From Owenia fusiformis (taxonomy: Eukaryota > Annelida > Polychaeta > Sabellida > Oweniidae), in NCBI GenBank assembly GCA_903813345.2, contig CAIIXF020000004.1, positions 14,827,196 to 14,887,195 on the forward strand: a stretch of DNA of 60,000 nucleotides, given 5' to 3'. The notes below the pieces were generated by a model. The model was not told the DNA's origin and made no database searches. It saw only the letters and a list, made by a program, of their open reading frames with translations. Position 1 is the stretch's first letter; each line of letters starts with the position of its first letter. The position numbers and the translations under genes were made by a program. Below, in pieces: positions 23,701-32,820 of this stretch.

Positions 23701-26700
23701 TATACATTCCTGACTTCACATCATAATGGAGCCATATCTATTTTATTGCAGAAACAAGCATATACATTCCTGTCTTCACATCATAATGGAGCCATATCTG
23801 TTTTATTGCAGAAGCAAGCATATACATTCCTGACTTCACATCATAATGGAGTCGTATCTATTTTATTGCAGAAACAAGCATATACATTCCTGACTTCACA
23901 TCATAATGGAGCCAGATCTATTTTATTGCAGAAACAAGCATATACATTCCTGACTTCACATCATAGTAGAGCCATATCTATTTTATTGCAGAAACAAGCA
24001 TATACATTCCTGACTTCACATCATAATGGAGCCATATCTCTTTCATTGCAGAAACAAGCATATACATTCCTGACTTCACAACATAATGGAGCCATATCTA
24101 TTTTATTGCAGAAACAAGCATTTACATTCCTGACTTCACATCATAGTAGAGCCATATCTATTTTATTGCAGAAACAAGCATATACATTCCTGACTTCACA
24201 TCATAATGGAGCCATATCTATTTTATTGCAGAAACAAGCATATACATTCCTGACGTCACATCATAATGGAGCCATATCTATTTTATTGCAGAAACAAGCA
24301 TATACATTCCTGACGTCACATCATAATGGAGCCATATCTATTTTCTTGCAGAAACAAGCATATACATTCCTGACGTCACATCATAATGGAGCCAGATCTA
24401 TTTTATTGCAGAAACAAGCATATACATTCCTGTCTTCACATCATAATGGAGCCATATCTATTTTATTGCAGAAACAAGCATATACATTCCTGTCTTCATA
24501 TCATAATGGAGCCATATCTATTTTATTGCAGAAACAAGCATATACATTCCTGACGTCACATCATAATGGAGCCATATCTATTTTATTGCAGAAACAAGCA
24601 TATACATTCCTGACTTCACATCATAATGGAGCCATATCTCTTTCAGAAACAAGCATATACATTCCTGACTTCACATCATAATGGAGCCATATCTCTTTCA
24701 GAAACAAGCATATACATTCCTGACTTCACATCATAATGGAGCCATTGAAGATGTATTAGAGTCTTGGGTCTGGTGGATTTTTAGAGATCTGCCTTTTCCT
24801 TATTTGGTGAGTAGCAATTATATGATCCACACTTAATATTTCCACCCTATGGCCAACCCCAAGTGGAGACTGAACCTTTTAACCTGTAGTCATAATAATA
24901 TATTTGTCTTATTCTCTCGTACCCTTCTATAATATTTGATAATTGTAAAAATATATGTATAAAGTTTAAGTTTATTTTCTCATCGCTCATATTTGGGCAT
25001 ATTGATTTTGTAGATTACAAATACAAAGTATTTATTACAAAAAGTTATACATTACAATACAATAATTGTACAATATGTACAACTGTAAGTTTTCCAAGTT
25101 TAAGTTTATTTCCAGATTTCTATCTTTTGTTAATATTATTTCAGGTGAGAATACTGGATTGCTACCTGTATGAAGGCTCAAAGATTCTCTACAGAGTTGC
25201 ACTAGCCATTCTGATCCGATTCCAAAAATACATTGAGCGCTCCAATTCTAATATAGATGGCAGCGTAAAGGATGCCATCGCTCAATTTTGCGAGGATATT
25301 CCTGTCACTGTGGATAAATTACTCAAGGTCAGTATACAGTGTTACAAGACTTCTATGTCTCCCAAAAAATAATCAAAGATCAGTTTCTGAATTTCCCTCT
25401 CCGTGGAGAAACTACTCAAGTTTAGGCTTTTTTAAATCATTTCTCTCAAAAATCAATTTTCAAAAAGTTAAAAAAGTGCAGTTTCCAATTTCTCTCAGTT
25501 TTTCAGTTTGTGTTTTTGACTTTACAAGATGTACTTGGTCTTATATCAAATATCTGGTTCCATCTTCTTTACATTTCCTCAACCAGACTTGTAACTGTAC
25601 AAAATATAGGTACTTGTAACTTGTATACGCACTTGTACTTACATAATAGGCATGTTCAACATGTATGTATGTTGGTGATCTCCGCAGGATTTTTTCTCAA
25701 GTGGGTGCAAAATTCTAATTTTCACAATGCAGACCAAAATTGGTCAAAATATGCACATTTTTCATAATTTTTCTTATTTTCAAGTGGGTTCAAATGGATT
25801 TTCAGGTGGGGGCAAGCTTGTTTTCAAAATCTCAGGTGGGTGCTGCGCCCACTTCCTTTAATACTGGGGAGATCACTGTATGTAATATATTTTAAACCAT
25901 AAAAAAGGATGAAGGTGACATTATATATGTATTATATTTCAAAGATTAATTACTTGTTAGGTTGCTTTTGGTATCCGAGGCATATCCCGTAAAGAGATAG
26001 CCAGATTTGGTACAAAGAACGAGATGTTCTTGAAGAGTCAAAATAACATGGCAGAGGTACCCCACCTACCCAAGTCAACATCATGTGAGTCTCTGGACCT
26101 CAAAGTCTCAAGGTAAGGGTACAATAAAGCAAGGTGAAGGTAAAAGTATACAATAAAACAATGTAAGTGTACAATAAACATGCTACTTTCATTAGTATCC
26201 TGCATCTAGTGCCCAAACCAGTTCAATGTAGTTCATTACATTTCAGTTATTCAATTCTTACAGGCTTTAAATGGCCAAACCAGTACAATGTAATTACATT
26301 CTAATTTTTTCAGGTCATTTAGTGGGCCAGCCAGTACAATGCAGTTTAATGATGTATCATCAGAAGTAGTCTCTACGTCACATGTAAGTATTAATGACCA
26401 GTGAGAAGCTTTGAGCATTTAGAGTATCATGAGGGGTTTATTTTCAATCTTTCGTTTTTTTCAAATTTTTTGCTTCACACAAATGTGTCAATTATAAAAA
26501 ACAACTCTTTTGTATATTCTCCAAAATATGAAATTAAGTGAGGTAAATACATATCTAGGGAGTAAACATAGACAGATCTGTTTCCTCTAAAATTGATTTT
26601 TACTTTTGGTCCTTTGCCCAGCCCCCCCCCCACACTCCATCTCCAACTCTGCTATCTTGGTGTCTCTATTGGTAGCCTCTCCATCTTCTAAAATGTGAAA

Positions 26701-29150
26701 CAGCAAACAGCAGGCCTTGGGTCTGGTAGTACTTGTATCATCTTGGCATCAATATTCAAAAACATGCTTTCCAAATGAGTCATGCATGGTTCAGCCAATG
26801 CAACAGTACCTTACAAAGTTATTAAAAGTTTTTTATTTCTAAAATCTAATTGATCTCAAACGTTGATCCCTGACATATTTTTGTATATATCTCCGGTATT
26901 ATGATATCAATAAACACATTTAGAAGTTCATATTTTTTTTACATACCTTTACAATGATTTTAATGTAGGGAGGGTGTCCACGCTCAAGTTTACTAGGAGT
27001 TTTAACTGTAACTGAGATCAAATCATACATTCTGCAGTGCAAGGACGTGAGTTTGCACGCTGTGTATGTGCCCATTGTATGTATTTAGTGTATGTGTCAT
27101 TTGTATGTGTCCAGTAAATGGTATGTATTTAGTGTATGTGTCATTTGTATGTGTCCAGTAAATGGTATGTATTTAGTGTATGTGTCATTTGTATGTGTCC
27201 AGTAAATGGTATGTTTGTGTCATTTCATGTATGTGTCTTGTCAAATGTATGTGTCATATGTCTACTGTTAGTGTCCCAAGTATCAATATGAGTATCAAAT
27301 GCATGTGCCAGGTATCAAGTTTGAGTTTCAAATGCATGTGTTATGTATTCAGTATGATGTCAAATGCATGTGTCATGTATCCAGTATGAAGTCAAATGCA
27401 TGTGTCAGGTATCCAGTGTGAGTGTCAATTGCATGTGTCCCGTTTCCAGTATGATGTCAAATGCATGTGTCATATATCCAGTATGATGTCAAATGCATGT
27501 GCCATGTATCCAGTGTGATGTAAAATGCATGTGTCAGGTATCCAGTTTGAGTGTCAATTGCATGTGTCCTGTTTCCAGTATGATGTCAAATACATGTGTC
27601 ATATATCCAGTATGATGTCAAATGCATGTGCCATATATCCAGTGTGATGTCAAATGCATGTGTCATGTATCCAGTTTGAATGTCAAATGCATGTGTCTTG
27701 GATCCACTTTGAGTGTCAAATAATGTGTCATGTATCCCCCCCCCCCTTAACAAATAGATATTCTTTGTAACAGTATAGTCTTAAATGTTTTAATAACCTC
27801 ATTTAGTAAATTTACACATAAGAATTCAAACATATATTACAGATAACCTAAATGTGAAATGATTGTGTTTGTTTCAGTTACAGACAATATATGAATGGTT
27901 GCCTACTCGGATGACTGTTTATCAACCCACCTTACTATTCACAACCAGCGAACATGGCACAAGTATTGGAACTTTATTTTCTCGTTGTCTGGAAGACGAA
28001 CAGACAATTTTGGTTGTCAAGACAACTAAGAACGAGGTATGATAATATTGGATTTGGAGTACATTGGTTAATCTGGGCAGGGGCCCTTCAAAATTTGGGC
28101 TTTATTTTCAAAATAGGCCTCATTTTTGTAAAATTGTTTTTTGAAAAAATGCGCATCAATCATTGCAATTATGGGATTTACAAAAACTAAAATTTAGAAG
28201 AAAATCTGAATGTTGTTTCACTATTTTCACACTAAACATTGTTTTGCAGATATTCGGTGCTTATTGTTCTGCTAATTGGGAAGAAAGGAAACAAATGGAT
28301 AAGAAGTTGTCATTCTTTGGCACAGGAGAGACATTCTTATTCAGTCTGCACCCCCAGGCTGTACACTACCCCTGGGTGGGGATAAATTCAAGAGGAAATG
28401 TGCCATTTAATCAGCATATGTTCATGTCTGGAGATCACCAGGGTATTACCATAGGTGGAGGAGGGTAAGTTAATGCAGGGTTATGGTATTACCATAGGTG
28501 GAGGAGGGTAAGTTAGTGTAGGGTTTTGGTATTACCATAGGTGGAGGAGGGTAAGTTAATGCAGGGTTATGGTATTACCATAGGAGGAGGGTAAGTTAGT
28601 GTAGGGTTTTGTTATTACCATAGGAGGGTAGGTGAATATAGTACCATGGCTAGGATAAAATAAAACAATGGTATTTGAATGAGACCTTCATTAGTAATGA
28701 AAAAAAACATGATCCCAATTTATTCATGGGAAAATATGTGGGTGCTTGCCTATTTGGGTGCTTGCCTATTTATGTACTACATGTATACAAAATGTTGTTC
28801 ATGATTTAAACAAATGAAATAATACTTCACTTGAGCATGATTTTGTTAATTATATTTTCAATGAAAAGCACTTGATTCATGGTAATGAAAACACAGGATG
28901 AAAGCCTAAGGATTCATGTATGTAAAATTCACCCATTAGTGTGGTCTCATTCCTCAATTTGTGCAGATATGATGAGAATTATGTATTTCAGACATTATCA
29001 TTTTTTATTTCCAGGGGAGGCCAAGGCCTGCAACTTGACAACAATTTAGACAAGGGTCGCACCCAGAAATGTGACACATTTGACAATGCTCCCCTTGCTT
29101 CTTGTGAAGACTTCCAATGCAGTGTAGTAGAGGTGTTTGGATTCAAATAA
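20731..29150 (+). CDS. TBC1D24: TBC1D24 orthologue (TBC and TLDc domains), complete, 12 coding exons
   Basis: Coding exons: 20731-20800, 21192-21310, 22614-22707, 23036-23352, 24702-24806, 25145-25327, 25961-26112, 26314-26383, 26969-27046, 27878-28036, 28250-28464, 29015-29150. All have GT-AG borders and consistent phases and total 565 residues plus stop, against 559 in human. The start ATG is the first in an exon with acceptor at 20686. Residues about 45-300 are a TBC domain (LPTFVD, FLHY, the EDVLESW helix, KILYRVALAIL). Residues about 385-565 are a TLDc domain (SFFGTGETFLF, GITIGGGG, GRTQKCDTF, end VEVFGF). In flies (Skywalker) and mammals the protein acts in endosomal/synaptic vesicle traffic, binding phosphoinositides; the Arg after exon 2 (HE-VR) and the Lys/Arg of KILYR align with the basic pocket as I recall it. 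Several splice sites sit in tandem arrays. Confidence 0.93.
21299..22365 (+). repeat. 38-bp minisatellite copying the exon 2 donor of TBC1D24, 23 copies
   Basis: The exon ends TTTCAGACATGAG|GTAAGA (boundary 21310/21311). The intron continues with units GACATGAGGTAAGACTTATT + TCTGAATGTGTGGATTCA, 38 bp, first to last copy about 21303-22365. Most copies keep a full GAG|GTAAG donor. A variant with GGCATGAG recurs at units 3, 12, 16 and 20. An unrelated insertion splits the array at about 21983-22160. Reading past the first donor meets a stop within about 14 codons, so only the exon-proximal donor supports the full protein. Confidence 0.92.
21983..22160. mobile_element. About 178-bp GC-richer insertion inside the 38-bp array
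   Basis: The array is interrupted by sequence rich in CACCG and CGGCACC blocks, including GGCACCGTTTCGACACCG on one side and GGTGCCAAAACGGCACCG on the other. The arms are partly inverted, so it may be a small foldback element. The 38-bp register resumes after it. Confidence 0.55.
23566..24746 (+). repeat. 60-bp minisatellite copying the exon 5 acceptor of TBC1D24, 20 acceptors
   Basis: Each unit is TATCTATTTTATTGCAG followed by AAACAAGCATATACATTCCT and the rest of the exon start (to GGAGCC). AG acceptors end at 23571 and every 60 bp to 24591, then at 24646 and 24701 (two 55-bp units lacking 5 bp before the AG). The last copy runs into the unique exon (codons IEDVLESW...). The 60-bp part is open in one frame for more than 1.1 kb, but the two 55-bp units shift the frame and it stops at 24679-24681. 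So only the last acceptor joins exon 4 in frame to the conserved TBC helix. Confidence 0.95.
25672..25878. mobile_element. Small dispersed element in TBC1D24 intron 6
   Basis: It begins GTGATCTCCGCAGG and ends with the inverse GGGGAGATCAC. The interior carries repeated GTGGG and TTTTCA blocks. A related piece lies at about 9720-9900. Non-coding. Confidence 0.45.
26098..26185 (+). repeat. About 25-bp repeat at the exon 7 donor of TBC1D24, 3 copies
   Basis: The exon ends CTCAAG|GTAAGGGTACAATAAAGC (boundary 26112/26113). Two diverged copies follow, GAAGGTAAAAGTATACAATA and CAATGTAAGTGTACAATAAA, each with a donor-like GTAA. Confidence 0.65.
26203..26345 (+). repeat. 50-62-bp repeat at the exon 8 acceptor of TBC1D24, about 3 copies
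   Basis: The true acceptor (AG ends 26313) is followed by GTCATTTAGTGGGCCAGCCA and GTACAATG. A copy upstream has its own TTCTTACAG (ends 26263), then GCTTTAAATGGCCAAACCAG and TACAATG. An older copy near 26208 reads TGCCCAAACCAGTTCAATG. The unit therefore spans pyrimidine tract, acceptor and exon start. Confidence 0.7.
27060..27736. repeat. Minisatellites of about 45 and 30 bp in TBC1D24 intron 9
   Basis: First come about three copies of a unit containing TGTATGTGTCCAGTAAATGG. Then come some 15 copies of a 30-bp unit of the type TCAAATGCATGTGTCATGTA + TCCAGTATGATG, ending in a C-run near 27737. It starts about 15 bp after the exon 9 donor (27046/27047) but does not clearly copy it. Confidence 0.85.
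28440..28640 (+). repeat. 43-bp repeat copying the exon 11 donor of TBC1D24, about 5 copies
   Basis: The exon ends TACCATAGGTGGAGGAGG|GTAAGT (boundary 28464/28465). GTAAGT recurs at 28508, 28551 and 28591 after the same exon-end block, and a decayed GTAGGT lies near 28628. Passing the first donor gives an immediate in-frame TAA (28466-28468), so only the exon-proximal donor keeps the TLDc domain intact. Confidence 0.92.
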
Positions 29151-29645
29151 CATCAAAACATTTCATGTGGTCATGTTTTGAAATGCAAAATAGAGTGGAG
29201 AAGAGTGGAATATGTGAGAAATAAATTAAACAGACATGAAGTTTAAACTCTAAATTATATAGATATGTAAGAAATTCAGATACTTCATTCAAATTTTAGA
29301 GAGAAATTGAGTGAAATAAGCAAGAAATGAAGTTAACAGACATGTAGATGAAACTCTAAATTGTATAGAAATGTCCTTGAGAAATGTAATGAAATGAGAC
29401 ACTTCATTCAAATTTCAGAGAGAAATGAGTGAAATAAGCAAGAAATAAAGTAAACAGACATGAAGTTTAAACTCTAAATTGTATAGAAATGTCAGAAAAT
29501 CAGATACTTCATTCAAATTTAAGAGAGAAATGAGTGGAATTAGCGAGGAATAAAGTTAACCTGTATGTAGTCAATACTCTAAATTGTATAGAAATGTCAG
29601 AATCATTCAAGTTTTAGAGAGAAATCACATGGAATAAGCATGATT
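29151..29645 (+). repeat. 3' flank of TBC1D24: about 115-bp repeats, 4 copies
   Basis: Units contain AACAGACATGAAGTTTAAAC, TCTAAATTGTATAGAAATGT, ATACTTCATTCAAATTT and AGAGAGAAAT. AATAAA-type signals occur within them (for example near 29221 and 29445), so polyadenylation may fall inside the array. Confidence 0.75.
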
Positions 29646-30323
29646 GGGGTCAGCTTTCAAGTGTGATGTTCCTACAGTATTCGAATCAAAACCATCGTCA
29701 TTGTATAGTGTACTGTGTATATTCATTAGTCTACTCTACAGGCTTGCCAATACTGTAGTCCTGTAAAAGCTTAGTCTCCTGCATTTGAAACAGCAGGTTA
29801 GAAACTTTATACATTTATAATTATAAGAAGTTTTTCTTAAAAGTCAAAAAATGAGAAAATAGTGAGTTGTGTGATTTGAATGTGATTAGCACCATGATTA
29901 TTATGTTTATGACACCATGTTGTCATGGTGACATTGTTTTAGCCACTGTTTTTGTGATTGGTGGTTGGTGACAATGTCTGTGACAGGTTGTTACAATTTT
30001 GTAAAATTTGCTATAGCTTACCAGGTTGTACCATATTGTCATATTAATGCCTGGTTTAATATTTGAAAATGTACAGTATTTGGTCATTTTTGTTTAGAAT
30101 TTAGAAGTAGAATTTTTATCTCGAAATTGAAGATCCACATATAGCAAGAAAATGGGGCTGTTTTTTGTAACCAGAAATGATATAATAGACTCTGATATTG
30201 TAATTGCATGTTGAAAATTGTAAAAGCAAAATATTTGTGTGTGTCATTTTGCACATACTTTCGCACAATTAAAGTTTGAGCATATCATTTTTGCAGATTG
30301 AGATGTTGTTTTTGCAAAATTGA
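29646..30323. other. Spacer with a dispersed-repeat copy
   Basis: At about 29890-30060 lies a diverged copy of the GGTGACAT...TTAATGCC repeat also seen near 170, 37680, 40970 and 59890. Nothing else recognised. Confidence 0.4.
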
Positions 30324-30350
30324 GTCATTACAGAACATGTAAAACTGCAG

Positions 30351-30617
30351 TATATTGGGGCAGTTGGTCTTTTATACTATTCTGGGGGTACAGCCTCTAC
30401 AGCCTTAAACATTGTACAAAGGGACCACATCAAAGCATCAATTGACACCAAACCACAGAATTTATTTAGTTTCGATATCACCCGCTCCTCTAAAATCATA
30501 CAAAACCAACTGAACGTAGATTTCCCATGTACAGTCTATCAACATTGTTATCTAAGCAAAATTTTCAAAGACAAAAGACCACCAAACAAAATGGTCATTT
30601 GCCCCCTCCCACCCTAA
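30351..30617 (+). CDS. Orphan open frame / possible last exon
   Basis: An acceptor-like ACTGCAG (ends 30350) is followed by 88 open codons and TAA. The frame is open from 30324. The first Met comes only at residue 81, so it cannot stand as a normal gene on its own. The peptide (YIGAVGLLYYSGG..., middle KPQNLFSFDITRSSK, end KMVICPLPP) has protein-like composition but matches nothing I recognise. It could be a last exon of an unseen transcript, an alternative end for TBC1D24, or a fragment of a mobile element. Confidence 0.25.
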   Translation, partial: YIGAVGLLYYSGGTASTALNIVQRDHIKASIDTKPQNLFSFDITRSSKIIQNQLNVDFPCTVYQHCYLSKIFKDKRPPNKMVICPLPP

Positions 30618-31049
30618 ATTAAATTATCATTGTCTCTTTTTGTACATTGTTGATATTTTAATGCAGGGGTGATGCCCAAATGTTGACAGTTATGTAATGG
30701 TTATTATGCTATGGTTTAACTCCTTTACTCCATATAACAATTTAGAGACATTGACAGACATTGACTTGATAATGATCAACAACTGTTAACATTTGGAGAA
30801 TATCATCACTAACTGAGCTCAAATAATTTACATATGTACATGTATGAAACATAGCAAGGTACCATGAAAAGTTAATTGCAAGGTATTAGTAAATGTATTA
30901 TAATTATTTATTAATAATTTATTCAAGAGAAACAAAATGGCTGATGAGATTCAGTAGTTCATGAGAAACCATAAACAGAATTCTGTAGAGAAATAGTTTG
31001 CATCAGACAACTCGAGTACTGATTCTTTCATTGTACTGTAATCTAAATA

Positions 31050-31133
31050 TCCTCGTGGCATGAGGAGTAAGTCACCCCTCCCTCTTATATTCTGCAGCCT
31101 ATATTAATATAGAGAATATTAGAGAGGGTGACT
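31050..31133. mobile_element. Hairpin MITE
   Basis: The left arm ATGAGGAGTAAGTCACCC and the right arm GGGTGACTTACTCCCCTTG are inverse, enclosing a small AT-rich loop. Non-coding. Confidence 0.65.
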
Positions 31134-31304
31134 TACTCCCCTTGAATAATGGGTGTGATAATGCACTAAGAAAGCTCCCTCTATACTCAGGTGTTTTACG
31201 ATTTCCCTATTAATATTGCAAAGTATACTAATATACAAACCCTCATGTATCCCCACTAAAAAAAAAAACACTTTAATTTTTTGGGAAGCAGAGGCTTGAT
31301 GATG

Positions 31305-31470
31305 AATGATAGATTATAGACTACAAATTGTATTCTGTGATAGATTATACAGTAGACTACAAATTGTATTCTGTGATAGATTATAGACTACAAATTGTAT
31401 TCTGTGATAGATTGTAGACTGCAAATTGTATTCTGTGATGGATTGTAGACTACAAATTGTATTCTGTGTC
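31305..31470. repeat. 33-41-bp minisatellite, about 5 copies
   Basis: The unit ATAGACTACAAATTGTATTC + TGTGATAGATT is repeated with little change. It is not near a recognised exon. Confidence 0.85.
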
Positions 31471-31860
31471 TAGTATGATTTCATGTAATTGAGATAAACC
31501 CTGTAGTGTATTAATGTTATACAATTTTTGTTAATGTGATAGCTTCAATAATTTATAATTTAATGTAGGGTCAATTGAAAAAAAGTATCTGAACTGTATT
31601 CACCAGTTTTATACACTTCATTATGAACAATATATGAACCGTACATGTTTGATTAAAGGGACTGTGCAATACACAACGTTCAATAAGTAAATCACCTGTT
31701 TTGTTACTTGGAGAGAAGGCTTGGTAAAAATGGTGGATGACCTGAGAAATAAACACCACCTCTTTTTGTTTGTATCTTTATTTCCTCCAATTCTGTAGAG
31801 TACAATTTCTAATTAAAGAAAATAAATTAGTAAAAAGTTATATACATTATACACATATAA

Positions 31861-31890
31861 TACCCTGCGTGCAGAGTCTAGTTAAACTAC
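31861..31890. repeat. Inverted copy of the 30-bp repeat at 20280
   Basis: TACCCTGCGTGCAGAGTCTA and GTTAAACTAC; the reverse complement of 20280-20309 with one mismatch. It lies at the start of a GC-richer block (31.86-32.5 kb) with CCAAT-like ATTGG boxes, similar in character to the block at 20.0-20.3 kb. Confidence 0.7.
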
Positions 31891-32035
31891 GAAGACGTAG
31901 CTCTCTTTTAAGAAGTGAAGTCAAACGAATGCAAAGGGTACACATATAAGGAACATAATCAGTAATAACATCACATCTGGAGCACCCCATATTATTAGGC
32001 TCTTGGTTGTTATGCAATCAACATGGTGACCGGTG

Positions 32036-32470
32036 TAAAAGCGAACTCCCGTGCAGTGATATATCACTGCGGCGGGCAGGTGTCTCACCGTAAGCATGGT
32101 AACATCGTAATAAACAACTGACGTGATTGGTTCTAGTCCCATGCACAGGTCGCGTGATTGTAAAATTTAGACAATTTCATTGGTTGAATTGCGCGTATTA
32201 ACTAATAAACAACACGTGCGGTAAACTTTTATCAACGCAACTTTTACTCAGAATTCCTTCTGCGGGGATTTGCTCTTATATTTCATTGATTTTGGAATAA
32301 TTTGACAAAATAATTATTGGTGAACATAAAAGAACATATATTTTATAAGTTGTGTGAAAAACAAGTACATTTGTGACAAAAAGGGGGACTATCTTCCCCA
32401 AATTTGGGGGATTCCATAATCTGCCCGCCGCAGTGTCTATACCGAGACACTGCATAGGAGTTCGGTGTAA
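32036..32470. mobile_element. Inverted-repeat pair GAACTCC...GGCGGGCAG
   Basis: On the left (about 32036-32080) GAACTCCCGTGCAGTG is followed by CACTGCGGCGGGCAG. On the right (about 32421-32465) CTGCCCGCCGCAGTG is followed by CACTGCATAGGAGTTC. Each copy is itself a small palindrome around CACTGC, and the two are inverted to each other, so they may be the ends of one element. Confidence 0.5.
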
Positions 32471-32820
32471 AAGGGAAGGAGGTCCTCTCAAATTATGGTC
32501 CTACTCTTCATTGATTTACATGGTGACCTCTTTCCCTTAATATCTTATACACAATCAGGGCCAGCAAGGGCCGTTTAAGAAAGGGGACCATCCTTCTTGG
32601 GGGGCCATAATTTCTTTCACACCGAAACTGATTACTTGTAAAATAATGGACCAGAGGAAAAGATATGATGGTCCCCCAGGAATTATGGTCCCCTTTCTTA
32701 ACGGCCCTTACTGGCCCTGATTGTGTATTAGATAATGAGGGAAAAAGTTGTATTTAGGTCACCATATAAATCAATCGAGAGTAGGACCATAATTTGATAG
32801 GACCTCCTACCCTTTTACAC
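32465..32820. mobile_element. Large foldback element, arms of about 130-165 bp
   Basis: The left arm begins GTGTAAAAGGGAAGGAGGTC and passes through AAATTATGGTCCTACTCT and ACACAATCAGGGCCAGCAAG to AAGAAAGGGGACCAT. The right arm runs the inverse back to CCTCCTACCCTTTTACAC. The arms are close to identical apart from scattered changes and a small indel. The loop is about 32600-32660. Non-coding. Confidence 0.88.

Noticed and set aside
23566-24681. A 371-residue repetitive protein (units of QKQAYTFLTSHHNGAISILL)
   Set aside because: The frame exists because a 60-bp unit holding a splice acceptor and an exon start was repeated. It contains acceptor tracts and ends in a stop before the real exon, so I treat it as an intronic array.
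21299-24746. CRISPR array
   Set aside because: Units are directly contiguous with no unique spacers, in a spliced animal gene.
27180-27389. Cys/Val-rich 69-residue frame
   Set aside because: Lies in the 30-45-bp minisatellite of TBC1D24 intron 9.
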